Shown: piece by piece, positions 24,432 to 34,499 of the stretch | How the letters are laid out: each line of letters begins with the position of its first letter | How positions within the stretch are numbered: position 1 is the stretch's first letter | Made by a program: the position numbers and the translations under genes | Source: Hyparrhenia diplandra | Taxonomy: Eukaryota > Streptophyta > Magnoliopsida > Poales > Poaceae | Assembly (NCBI GenBank): GCA_015847255.1 | Contig: JADLZK010009294.1 | Span: 558,001-622,000 of the forward strand | Direction: 5' to 3' | Length of the DNA: 64,000 nucleotides | The notes under the pieces: model-generated | Told to the model about the DNA's origin: nothing | The model's input: the letters and a program-made list of their open reading frames with translations, nothing else | The model's database searches: none

Positions 24432-24492
24432 ATATACCGTATTTTGGGTTCTTCTGTTATCAGCGAAATTTGCAGTGAACTTCTATATTGAG
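24432..24492 (+). CDS. callose synthase exon 5
   Basis: One base plus YTVFWVLLLSAKFAVNFYIE, ending at GTAAAT. A membrane segment. The following intron is 8.1 kb. Confidence 0.93.
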
Positions 24493-26069
24493 GTAAATAT
24501 TCCCTTCTTGAGCTTCTTTGTTAATTACTAGTAAACATGCACGTGCGGCACGCACGTGTGTTGATCACAATTTCTAAAATTAAAGCTCATGTTGTTTATA
24601 CTAAAAAGCAAATAAAAGTTGTTCCACAACAAAGAGATAAATAAAACTAATGAACAAAACCAGTAAAGATTATGAAAGAATCATCTTGAAGTATATTCGA
24701 GCACCTAACAAATGTATTACATTTATCGCTCTTCATTTCTTATGAGACATCCTTGACAAATTATTTCAACACATGTTACAAAAAAATCCTAGTAACAACC
24801 TAAGAATAGCCAACATATCAGAAGTAGAAGAGCCACGAAATTGTCGAGGGCCTCCAAGATTCTTTTTCTTGCTAGTATTTTTAGGATATATTTTTGGCAA
24901 CCATTTTGTGGTCAACATGTTGCTTATGTTATAGAGCTGCATTAAGGGAAAGAAATATTAGTGTTGTAGGCAGCCAATGAGAAATTTCTAAGTGCAAGTG
25001 CCATGAATGCAGTTTGAAGCTCATCAATTATCTTAAAGAAGGATTGAGAAAAACATTGTATTTTAAAAAGAAATATTTGAAGTGTTCATGGTTGTGATAG
25101 CCGACGCCCTACCATGTAAAAGATACTTGTGATGAAAGATTAAGCATGATTATATAGCACAAATCTATATTGTTCAGGGTGAACCTAGCATATCTTTGGC
25201 TCGTTAGGCTCGTGAGCCAGCTCATGTAATGCTGGTTCAGCTTTAAAATTATAAACGGGCCGAGCCCAGCCGAGCCACTAATGAGCCGAGTCGAGCGAGC
25301 TATTGAGCTGTGAGCTTTTCATCCAACTATAAACCATAAACAATCTAGCTGCGAGTTTTTATCAAAGTGTCTTTTTCCTTTTTCATATACTGACCCTAAA
25401 ACAAATAGTGCCATATACAGTCCTTAAATTTGTAGATACATCATTGCATAACATAGAGCTTATAGAACCATCAGTTGTTTGTACGTGTTCCTCTACAGTA
25501 AAGTATATCATATTCCAGTCCATAAGTGAGGCTCTATTCTATGGACTGGAATATTCTAGTTCATAGGTGAGGCTCCATGTATATTTATTTATTATATAAA
25601 TTCTAGTGGGGGTAATTTTAGGAACAAAACTATCATAAGAGAATTGAGTGAAAATATGGTCTAGGATCTCTTGCTCAGAGCACTGCTCTGAATCAAAATG
25701 ACATACCTTTAACCGAGGTGGTATCCTCAACTTCACTATTTACTTGCACATGACTATATTCATTGGCTGACAATGGAGAGAAAAATGAGGTACGAATCAA
25801 ACACTTCGAAACACAAGGAGGTTAGGTAACAGGTTGCATTTTGCATTTGTCAAGTTCAGTAATAGGAGCCGTACCTCCCTAAGCCGCCATCGGTGGGACT
25901 GTTTGAATTTCCAAAGATCAAAGTCCTTGAAAAACCAATTAGAATTGCCAGGCCTCCGCACACTTAGTGTTTTAGTGTGAATTTGTAGAGTTTGAATAAA
26001 CACACATTAGCTATTGAAGGATTAATTTAAATGCAAAAGCCAAGAAATAGCAAAGAAATAATATCTCAC

Positions 26070-26185
26070 CTGATTACAACCAAGCTTAGAATCACCTTGA
26101 TAATGAATATACTTGAATCCCTTCTTGGAAGCATAATTTAGCCCCAGGATCTATGCACGATATTCAGGTATCAGCAGCGTTGTTG
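26070..26185 (-). pseudogene. captured RNase H-like gene exon inside Helitron 1
   Basis: On the minus strand the frame reads EYRA, a TAG stop, then ILGLNYASKKGFKYIHYQGD and SKLGCNQ, ending at a GTGAG donor (26070/26069). Plant RNase H-like proteins have EYRALILGLKYALKKG...GDSKLV at this place, so the stop replaces a leucine. A second short piece, DLWKFKQ (near 25930-25900), resembles the next exon (GLWKxK). It is a transduplicated, non-functional fragment. Confidence 0.65.
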
Positions 26186-26959
26186 GTCGTAATACCCAAG
26201 CAACCCATCGATAAATGAGCACTGTACAAGTAATTTCATGGAAAAATGCAAAATCAAGTAGCAACGCAACCACCTGAGACGTAACTTTCAAAAGATCAAG
26301 TTAAGGCCCTGAGAATCAAGGGCAGCTGCCAAGTAACACTGAGACTAAAAATGGAACTATTCCGTGATGATAATTTGTGGCTTTATATATTATTACTATA
26401 TGAATGGATACCATGATTAGAAATGACAAGAACTTGTTCAAGAAAACAAAGTAGACCATATGAATCAGATTAATATGTAGTGTAAAACAGCAAGTGATGG
26501 AGACAAAGAGCACTGCATTGTTTACGTGGAAAGGGCAGGGAACAGATCACCAAACCATCCATCCCTTGCATCCGCTGCATCAATGGAATAACACTGACAA
26601 TTCAAAGATTAATTTATCTAGCAGTTCACTAAATATTTATCGATCTCTAGTCCAGTCTTAGCAGGCAGCAGCCAGTCATAAACACACACGGCACTACAAG
26701 ATCAAACCATGATTCAATCTACACAAGCAGATAAAGTACACAAGGGGAGATGGAGGAAGGAAGAGGGCAGAGGGCTGCCTCACAATTCACAAACGCAAAC
26801 GCTGCATCAGTAGAAAACTAATCACACACCACCTAGCCTCCTGGCGACAGCACACAGTAGAACATGGATGGATGGACCTTGCGATGCGGGTCCGAGCAAG
26901 GTGCCGGCCGGCGACGAACCGTTCATAAATACAAAACAGGAATTTCAGGTTGCCATGGG

Positions 26960-27090
26960 GCAAGCACTTGGGCAGCGGTGGCGCCATGACCTAAGGGAGG
27001 TTAACTGACCTTGGTCTGGAAGCCGGCATCACGGAAACAATCGGGGAGGCCGGTGGTGCACCAACCCCGGATGGCGGCGGCGTGGAGGCC
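26960..27090 (-). pseudogene. possible second captured exon in Helitron 1
   Basis: A GC-rich piece reads AAAIRGWCTTGLPDCFRDAG on the minus strand and ends at a donor-like AAG/GTCAG (near 27011). It looks exon-like but I do not recognise the gene. It may be the 5' part of the same captured gene. Confidence 0.35.
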
Positions 27091-27258
27091 CAGAGGCCAC
27101 CGACATACATAGACACAGGCAAGTGCAGGGGCTAAGGCAACGCGGATATAGAGAAATCAAAGTCGTTACTAATAAGTTAAGTTAACAAAAATCTCTAATC
27201 TACATGTGAAAGCTAATATATGCTATTATTAAAAATAATTTAACATCTATAAGTACCA

Positions 27259-28297
27259 TATATGCACAAAACTATTGAAATACACACTTCTGTCAATATT
27301 ATGTTGAAACTATGCACAAAGCTTCGTCCCATTGCATAGAACAAGCAAACATGTTTATATTAAGATAAATATTTATTTATGAGGTTATCATTTGTGGAAA
27401 AATATTCTTAGCAGATCATAAAGTAATGACACTTACACTTCATTTTAGTAATAAATTTTACAAGTCATTAACTCAAAAAAGTTTAAACAATTTGATTGGA
27501 TCATTATATCACATATGAATATTAGTAATTTAGTTCTTAGGATTATTTGTTTGATAGAACAATATTAATACAATATAATAAATTCAACATGTTGAGTTCC
27601 ATGGTGCATGTTGAAACAACTATTTACGCTATTACAAGAACTAAGGGTAGCCTACAGGCTAGAATATTCTTTTAATAAAATAAAAAATAAAAATTTTAAC
27701 TAAGGTATACAATAAGCATTGGATGAAATTAACATGTTATCGAAAGATGAAAGTCAAAATATAGAATTTTTTTGATATCAAGTAAAGCAGATAAGGGTTT
27801 ACATGCTTTACATTTATGTTTCAAGTAAACACATATCATGCTAGAAAATAGAATAATCCTAGAAATTATTACATATGAAATCGCTAGAAAAAAAATCATA
27901 TATCATTAAATTATTACAAAAATCTAAAACAATTTTCTATTAAATTGGTAGTCTATAATCACCTAAACAATAGTTGTTGTGAGCAATTAATAAGCTCAGT
28001 TTTTTAAAAAAAGAAATCAATCATATTGTCAAAATATGGATGGTAGCTAAAACGGTCATAGTTTAAACTTTAAACAAATGTTTCAATTAAATGTATATTG
28101 GAGGAATAGTGTTTCTATGTAAAGAAAAACTAATAAATATGGATGAAAGGTACATAAAATCGATAATTGGCAGATTATCACAACTGAATACGGACTATAC
28201 CTATCATAGCTATTATTTTAGAACAATAGCAAAGAGAAAATATTTAATATAAATCATTCGATTATAGTCAGTGTCTCCAAAGATTCTAACCCAAGCT
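27259..28297 (+). repeat. direct repeat copy A (Helitron 2)
   Basis: Begins near ATATGCACAAAACTAT and ends at AAGATTCTAACCC without the hairpin. It matches 28301-30520 apart from the nested element, with scattered substitutions and small indels. Confidence 0.8.
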
Positions 28298-28300
28298 CTA

Positions 28301-30520
28301 TGCACAAAACTATATGAAATATGCACTTCCGCTGATATTATGTTCAAACTATGCAAAAAGCTTTGTCCCAAAAAAATACATAGACCGAGCAAACAAATCT
28401 ATATCAAGATAAATATCTATTTATAAACTTATCAAGCGTGGAAAAGAGTAAAGTCCATGGCCGGTCCTTAAACTTGCGCAGGTGTGTCATCCCGGTCCCT
28501 AAACTTCAAAAGTGTATCATTCCTGTCCTTAAACTCTATTTGGGTCTCATATTCATTCAAACGGGTACAGATTCGTACCCGTGAACAGAGATCAAACTTA
28601 TTTGCTTGAGATGAAAAGATAGTGGGGTTTGTGTACAAAATCACCTAGACACAAAACCATACACAATATTTATGAACTCCATTAGGGATTGTTTTGAAAA
28701 ACAGTCGTGTTCTTCCTCTCGTCCCGCCGTGGCGAGCAACCGGCGGCGCGATGCCGGGCAGAGCACCATTCAGCCGCATCTACGTCGATACCTGCAGGGA
28801 GATTCATCGGGGGCAGAGCTGTGCTCGAGAAGCGACCGATGCAGCTGCAGTCGTGGGTGACGGCGGCACGGCTGGGCACGGCTGGGCGCGGCCGGTGAGG
28901 GCGGGCCGAAGGGGCGGGCGTGCGCCACCCGGCCAGAGCCGCGGCAGCTTGCGGCTTGGTCGTGCGTCGGTGCGGGCGGACACAGAATCCTGCACGTGCG
29001 CCTACGACAATAGTCGGCGCAGCGTCAAGGCCAAGGGCCGCATATGCGCAGCGGCGACCGCGGCGAGCAGCAGGACAGCAGCGCGAGCTTCTTGCCGTCT
29101 TCCTCGTAGCAGAGGCATGGGCGAGCAGCTCATGCCGAGGCTGCGCAAGGACGCATACAACTTGGCCATGTCGATCGTCGAGTTCGTCATGCACACCGTT
29201 CTATATTGATGATGTTCGCAGACCAACGCCTCCTCCTTGTGCTCCCGGACAAGATCGAGGCAGCCGGCTGGGTCTGAAGCAGAACAGGGGCATGTACAAC
29301 GTGAGGAGCAGAGCAGTCTAAGGAGAAGTGAGTGACAGATTCAACCATGTTGCTCACCGAACAGGAGAAGGCCTAGGCCATGGAGGCTGCTGTTGGCGAG
29401 AAGGGGAACCGCCGCCACCGCAGCCGCACCATCCGAACAGCGAGGCGCACCGGGAAGCTGACCATGGCTACGGAAGAGGTGAGAGGTGAGAGACATAGCC
29501 GATCAGACCCGTTTGGATAAATATGAGATCCAAATAGAGTTTAAGGACCGGGATGACACACTTTTGAAGTTTAGGGACCGGGATGACACAACTACACAAG
29601 TTTAAGGACCGCCATAGACTTTACTCCGTGGAAAAACTATCCTTAACAAATCATATAGTAATGACACTTACACTTCACTTTAAGTTATATTAATACTCAT
29701 GATAAAAAAAATTTTGCATGTCATTATCTCAAAAAAAGTTGAAACAATTTGATTGGATCATTATATCATATATGAATATTAATAATAATTTAGTTCTTAG
29801 AATTATTTGTTTGATAAACTAATATTAGTACAATACAATAAATTCAACATGCTGAGTGCCATGTTGCATGTTGAAAGAACTATTTATGCCATTGTAGGAA
29901 CTAAGTGTAGCCTATGACCTAAGACATTGTTTCAATAAAATAAAAATAAAAATCTTGACTAACGGATACAATAAGCATTGGATAAAATTAACATTATCAA
30001 AAGATGAAAGTTAAAATTTATAATTTTATGATATCACATAAAGCGATTAGAGTTTACATTCTTTATGTTATGTTTCAACTAAACACATATCGTGCTAGAA
30101 AAAGGAATAATCTTAGAAATTAGTACTTATGAAACCGCTAGGAATAAAAAAAGCATATATCCTTAAATTATTACAAAAATCTAAAAAATTTTACCATTAA
30201 ATTGGTACGCTATAATCACTTAAACAATAGCCATTGTGAGCAATTAATAAGCTCAAAAGTTTTTGAAAAAAAGAATCAATCATATCGACTAAACTGTCAT
30301 AGTTTAAACAAATGCTTCAATTAAATTTGTATTACAGATAAATAGTGGTGCTATAAGAAACCTAATGAATATGGATGAAGAATATATAAAAAATAGTAAT
30401 TGATAGATTATGAAAACTGAATATGGGCTATACCTATCGTTAGTGAATAGAAAAATATTTAATACAAATCATTTTTATTAGTAAGTGTCTCCTAAGATTC
30501 GAACCCGTGCGAGAGCACGG
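28301..30520 (+). repeat. direct repeat copy B (Helitron 2), interrupted
   Basis: Begins TATGCACAAAACTATA and ends at AAGATTCGAACCCGTGC and the hairpin. The inner 28446-29626 is a nested transposon. Landmarks such as CAATTTGATTGGATCATTAT occur in both copies. Confidence 0.8.
28446..29626. mobile_element. 1,181-bp Mutator-like element (candidate Pack-MULE)
   Basis: Flanked by a perfect 9-bp duplication CGTGGAAAA (28437-28445, 29627-29635), diagnostic for Mutator-like elements. Terminal inverted repeats of about 120 bp begin GAGTAAAGTC and share internal CCGGTCCTTAAACT-type motifs. The interior, about 28690-29480, is strongly GC-rich against AT-rich surroundings and has overlapping long frames on both strands (for example 28694-29209 + and 28682-29194 -). 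I recognise no protein in it. There is no transposase, so it is non-autonomous; the base composition suggests captured gene sequence. Confidence 0.85.
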
Positions 30521-30539
30521 ATTGATGAACTAGTTGAAA

Positions 30540-31334
30540 GAAATTGAAAGCCCTCGGGATAAAAGAAAAGGTAAATTTGGGAACGCTAAATTTCTACAGA
30601 AAAATAAATCTAAAAAACTCTTTACTGGAAACTTGCAACTGAAACAAGAACAAAGGCACAAAGAAAATGAATATTGGCTGACCCTTCCGTCATGTCCACC
30701 ATCCGCCCAAGAAGGCGAGCTCTGCCAGTCCGTCACCGGCGCGCCCAAGGAGGCCCTGCAGCAGCAAATGCCAAGAACTGAGGATGCGCTTACCAGAGGC
30801 ATGCCAAGGAGATTGGGTGTCAGCGGCCACGGAAGGGACCAACATCTTGGCGCGAGACAGTGAGTAGAGGACGAGCGTGCCGAAGAGCTCCACCACCGGC
30901 GAGCACGACAGAGCCCCTGCCACCGGCGAGCGCGACCAAGCTCTCGCCATAGCAGTACCTGTGATGTGACCGGTGGACTGATGGGGATTGGGGAATAGAG
31001 AGATTGAGGATGAGATGCAGTCGTGAGATGGAGATGAAGTACAAGGCATTGGCTTGACGCGCGGTAGAATTTTGTACTTCCGAAAATTTTCATTTCCCGC
31101 GCCGAGCGGGTCCCCTACAGTTTGCATTTTGTTCCTAGGGAAACGTTCCACCAGGATGCCAGCAAGGTAGGGTCTCTCCGTCAGTCCCTACAAAACAGAA
31201 AAATTCCTAGGGAAAGCTAAAGATCCCTACAGATGTCCAATGCAATTCTAGGGAAACAAAAATTTCCCTAGGACACTTTTAATTTTCCTAGGGAAAGATA
31301 AAAACTCTAGGGAAACACGTCGATTCCAGTTGTG
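30540..31334 (-). mobile_element. partial CACTA-like element with captured gene piece
   Basis: The right end, read on the minus strand, starts CACAACTGGAATCG and is followed by many copies of TTTCCCTAG/CTAGGGAAA subterminal motifs (31120-31320), as CACTA ends have. The left end is not found and is probably truncated near the Helitron. The interior holds an intron-containing coding-like stretch. Confidence 0.5.
30690..30955 (-). pseudogene. captured gene fragment of unknown identity
   Basis: Minus strand: ATG at about 30953, a hydrophobic N-terminal stretch (VVELFGTLVLYSLSRAK), then HASG at a GTAAGC donor, a roughly 60-bp gap ending CTGCAG, and a second coding-like piece. The exon-intron look suggests a host gene piece carried by the CACTA element. 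I do not recognise the protein. Confidence 0.4.
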
Positions 31335-31703
31335 TTTGTTTGAATCTTGTTCCCCTACCTAGTTTACCCTATCACCTACAAAGATTCGATAGTACCCATA
31401 AATGCTTCAACCACTATGGAAGAGAGAAAATAAGAACTCTAATTACCAACTAATCTACCACTTAAACTTCAAAAAGTGGCTTGGATTAGCATCTTCTTAC
31501 CTTTTTAAAGCCTCCTCCACCAAAAGAATCGAAACCTGTCACCTTAGATTTGCAATTTTTGGGTGGCAGCCCAGTGCCCCCTTCCTTCCTCTTCGAGTTA
31601 CTTTAGAAATCCTGAGGACGAAGAAGGGGAGCTGCTACTTAAACACTACTCGATTGTAGGGGTGGCTACTGATTGAGGCGTCCCAACAAATGCTTTTGTG
31701 GAG
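31335..31703. other. spacer with unassigned repeat sequence
   Basis: No splice-compatible exon of the callose synthase and no clear element end apart from the neighbouring CACTA copies. GAG at 31701-31703 is half of the target duplication of the next element. Confidence 0.4.
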
Positions 31704-32277
31704 CACTACCAGAATTCCGCTCTTTTGTTGAGTGTTGGACTCTTTGCCGAGTATATTTTATCGAGCACTCGGCAAAGAACATCTTTGTCGAGTGCCACAT
31801 AAAAAACACACGGCAAAGAAAAACACTCGGCAAAGATGGCTTTGTCGAGTGCCAAAAAAAAAGGGCACTCGGCAAAGACACTCTTTGCCGAGTGTCAAAA
31901 AAAGCACTCGGCAAATGACGACGTAGTACAGTGGTAAGGCAAAAGATGCGTGAGAGAGAGGTTGCGGGTTCGAATCCCCCTGTCCGCACATCTGTGAAAA
32001 ATGTTGGAAAAAATTGAGTTATATGGTGGCGGGATGTGGTTGGTTGGTGGAGCCTATTTTTTTTTTTTGCTATTATTTTTGTTGTTTTTTCGCATTTTCT
32101 CTTTGCGAAGTGTTTTTCTTTGCCGAAGTGTCGAAAAACACTCGGCAAAGCCTTTGCTGAGTGCCCGATAAAAACACTCGACAAAGAGGCCCTTTACCGA
32201 GTGCTCAGGCTTCGCCGAGTGTATAAGGGCCTTTGCCAAGTGTTTTTGACATTCTGCAAAGAGCCTGTCCGGTAGTG
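31704..32277. mobile_element. complete 574-bp non-autonomous CACTA element
   Basis: Ends CACTACCAGAA and TCCGGTAGTG are inverted, and GAG flanks both sides (31701-31703, 32278-32280). Subterminal TTTGCCGAGTG/CACTCGGCAAAG motifs recur about a dozen times within 200 bp of each end (31742-31920, 32110-32260). These bind the transposase in autonomous relatives. It has no coding region, and a tRNA-like core sits at 31924-31990. Confidence 0.92.
31915..31990 (+). ncRNA. tRNA-derived core with A and B boxes (not a functional tRNA)
   Basis: A box TAGTACAGTGG (31924-31934) and perfect B box GGTTCGAATCC (31967-31977) are spaced as in a tRNA. The 3' side reads CCCCCTGTCCGCA. The acceptor stem does not pair (the 5' side would need GCGGACA) and the T stem has a mismatch, so I read it as a tRNA remnant or SINE-like core that could still recruit TFIIIC. 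Confidence 0.55.
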
Positions 32278-32280
32278 GAG

Positions 32281-32558
32281 GTGGCTTTTATTACCAGCCA
32301 CCTCTGGAATGAACGCATTTTCACGGGAGCTAGTAATAACAGTTGACAGAAGTATTTCTAGAGGCTCTCAATTAGCAGCCGCCTCAACAAATGCTTCTTC
32401 AGAACCTTTTCTTTTTTTTTTTTTTTTTTTTTTTGGGTGGGTGGAGGGTTGTGCTGCAGAGGCAACTCAATACCCGTTGCTACAAATCAGTTCTGTAGTG
32501 GCAAGTAGATGCTTGACTACTTCATCTTCTAGCTCTTATTAGTTTCTTATTATTGCAG
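32281..32558. other. residual intron before exon 6, with T-rich run
   Basis: Contains a run of about 26 T at about 32408-32434 and ends with TTGCAG at 32558. No element recognised. Confidence 0.5.
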
Positions 32559-32646
32559 ATCAAACCTCTGGTACTGATAACCAAGAATATAATAATGTGG
32601 GGACATCCATCCAGGACATTCAAGTGGCGTGAGTTTTTCCTCCATG
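32559..32646 (+). CDS. callose synthase exon 6
   Basis: 29 codons plus one base: IKPLVLITKNIIM, then TFKWREFFLH, ending at GTATAT. Matches the family's IKPLVxPTKxIM...WHEFFPH. Confidence 0.92.
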
Positions 32647-32734
32647 GTATATTTTTATCTTCATTCCTTAAAATTTTGTTACTTTTTGGAAGAACTTTTG
32701 GTGTTCTAATGTAGTTGGTTTCAACAAATTGCAG

Positions 32735-32784
32735 CAGATGGCAACATTGGTGTTATTATCGCACTTTGGGCTCCACTAATTCTG
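32735..32784 (+). CDS. callose synthase exon 7
   Basis: Two bases plus DGNIGVIIALWAPLIL, ending at GTCCGT. Matches NNIGVVIALWAPIIL. The acceptor used is the first of two tandem CAGs, which keeps phase. Confidence 0.92.
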
Positions 32785-32864
32785 GTCCGTTCGTTTGTAT
32801 CACCTGCAAAAAGCACTAGTTAACCAACATGTTGAAATTTAGTTAAAATTGTTCCCTTTTCTAG

Positions 32865-32951
32865 GTTTATTTCATGGACACCCAAATTTGGTATGCCATT
32901 TTCTCTACATTTATTGGTGGTATATATGGTGCTTTTCAAGGTCTGGGAACG
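32865..32951 (+). CDS. callose synthase exon 8
   Basis: 29 codons, VYFMDTQIWYAIFSTFIGGI then YGAFQGLGT, ending at GTTAGT. One of the most conserved callose synthase blocks. Confidence 0.95.
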
Positions 32952-33220
32952 GTTAGTAAAATATTTCATTATTAACTGACTCATCAATTTATATGCGCTG
33001 CATGCATTTGCTTTTGAAATAATTTCCGCCGGGTGAACTGCACAACATTTAGTATTAACTAGAACTAACAAAACTCAACAGTACTGCTTCTATTTTTTTT
33101 TTACATTGCTGTCCTTGATAGCTAAGCAACCATTTTAGTGGTAAACCTTCTCAAACAACATGATATATCCATTTTTGAACAAACATTATGATATGGCTAG
33201 TGATCTGGAGGGCTGTTTAT
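32952..33220. other. intron start, no element recognised
   Basis: AT-rich sequence between exon 8 and a retrotransposon LTR. Nothing further identified. Confidence 0.5.
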
Positions 33221-33535
33221 TGTTGAACTGGAAGGATTACAGTGGTTGAATTACTAGAACAGCAGCAGTAGAGAGGATCGCCCTGAATGGGAGGCTCTCA
33301 TCTGATAAATCTACTTCTGCTAGGTTATCTCTCTGATCAACGGGCTCTTATTTATAGCATCTAATGACCAGCTAAGCACCACAAGCTAGGTCTATTCCTG
33401 ATCCTAAATTAATAGGACAGCTATTATCAGCCACTAGAGGCAGCTGATTAATGGCGCAGCTATTATTAGCCACTAGAGGCAGCTGACGCCTTCTTCCTCC
33501 TAGTGTACTGCTTTCCGATGAAAGCGCCCACAACA
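33221..33535 (-). repeat. LTR, probably Ty3/gypsy 3' LTR
   Basis: 315 bp, TGTTGAAC to CCACAACA on the + strand. It abuts a minus-strand purine tract (AAGAGGGTAGAAG, 33536-33550), placing it as a 3' LTR read leftward. Contains a near-duplicate CAGCTATTA...CCACTAGAGGCAGCTGA block (33417-33484). No partner LTR was found. Confidence 0.65.
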
Positions 33536-34287
33536 CTTCTACCCTCTTTTCGAAACAGCTCGTCCTCGAGCTGTAGGCCTACTCGGAACTGGGCTTGAGC
33601 ATCACTGAAGGTGATGAAGCACAGTTTCTGGAAGAAGACAATCATAGCAATGACGGAAGATGAGGTCTGAAATTGCACCAGAGTCAATTCAGCTAGCGGG
33701 GATGCAGTGCTGGTGTCGTTGGTGGTGCCATGGTGGTCACAGGGGAAGGAGATGCCACTGCCGTCAGGATGTGTTCGACAAAGGCAGCGAATGCTGATGG
33801 GGCAAGCATGTCAACAAGAACATGGTGTCAATGTTGGATGTGGTGGCACATTTGACAGCTGCAAAGACGGCGCTAATGTCTTGGGTGTCACCACATTGAC
33901 AGAGTTGCTGTTGGCAAGGTGCTGATGTAGAGGATAATGGCGGTGTGGTGGCCAAGACTGAGGCGAACACCTGCTTCGGTGGTGCATACAATGAGGACAG
34001 AGAGTGCGCCGGAGATGGCGTGCATATTGGTGGTACGTGGAGATGGCCACAACCATGGAGGTGCCATCGGTTGGGACGTGACCCTGTGAGCCCCTGGATG
34101 CAGGAGCGTTGCAAAGAACACGTACATCCATGGTGGTGAGTGGAGGGATCTGGAGGCCCGTGGATTCCGCAAACCTTTTCTGACAACTTCAGTCTTGGCG
34201 GTGCGGACGTCATCTGTGGGTGTCATTGCGATGGCTCCAAGTGTTGCAGGCCTTGTCGATGAGGTGGCCAGACTAGTACACGATGCA
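33536..34287 (-). mobile_element. decayed retrotransposon 3' internal region
   Basis: GC-rich frames without recognisable pol motifs lie between the LTR purine tract and a palindromic MITE. Probably the eroded 3' end of a gypsy element, with most of pol deleted. Confidence 0.45.
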
Positions 34288-34497
34288 CTTCTACTCCTAG
34301 TTAGAAACCCCCTCTACTCCCGGTTATGCGACCGGGAGTACAAGATGGGAGTAGAAGTATTGGAGCCGGGAGAGTAGAAGTTTACCTTTACTCCCGGTTG
34401 GAGATACCAACCGGGAGTAAAGGTCCCCGGCAGGCACGTGGCCTAGCGGACCTTTACTCCCGGTTGGTATCTCCGACCGGGAGTAATTACTAGAAGG
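34288..34497. mobile_element. palindromic MITE with ACTCCCGGTTGG hairpins
   Basis: Three hairpins: a 10-bp perfect stem at 34317-34342, a 15-bp perfect stem at 34387-34421, and a 14-bp stem with one mismatch at 34454-34487. The second and third units are also inverted copies of each other around 34437, making one long fold-back. Termini near CTTCTACTCC and its complement are approximate. The ACTCCCGGTTGG motif is widespread in grass miniature transposons. Confidence 0.75.
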
Positions 34498-34499
34498 AC

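Larger units (their letters stand above)
24528..27190 (-). mobile_element. Helitron-like element 1 (3' end at 24528)
   Basis: Reading on the minus strand, the left end finishes CTAG followed by T, and 8-9 bases inside is a 7-bp stem (CACGTGC/GCACGTG, 24540-24558). This is the Helitron 3' signature. The 5' end is approximate: TCTCTATA-like bases lie near 27154 on the minus strand. The body carries a gene fragment (26070-26185) with intron-like spacing. No Rep/helicase was seen, so it is non-autonomous. Confidence 0.6.
27191..30533 (+). mobile_element. Helitron-like element 2, head-to-tail dimer
   Basis: Starts near 27191 with TCTCTAATCT after A, and ends with a 6-bp stem (CCGTGC, loop GAGA, GCACGG; 30505-30520), nine bases, then CTAG before T (30530-30533). 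The interior has two direct copies of about 1.04 kb (27259-28297 and 28301-30520), the second interrupted by a Mutator-like element. Only the outer copy has the terminal hairpin. AT-rich and non-coding. Confidence 0.65.

Noticed and set aside
28682..29209. Overlapping 170-codon frames on both strands
   Set aside because: Both are products of high GC content inside the Mutator-like element; no motif, start context or splice sites favour either as a gene.
27259..30520. Repeat pair as LTRs of a retrotransposon
   Set aside because: The copies are directly adjacent with no internal region, lack TG/CA ends and primer site, and the right edge has a Helitron hairpin and CTAG.
31915..31990. Functional tRNA gene
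   Set aside because: A and B boxes are good but the acceptor stem does not pair and the T stem has a mismatch; kept only as a tRNA-like core.
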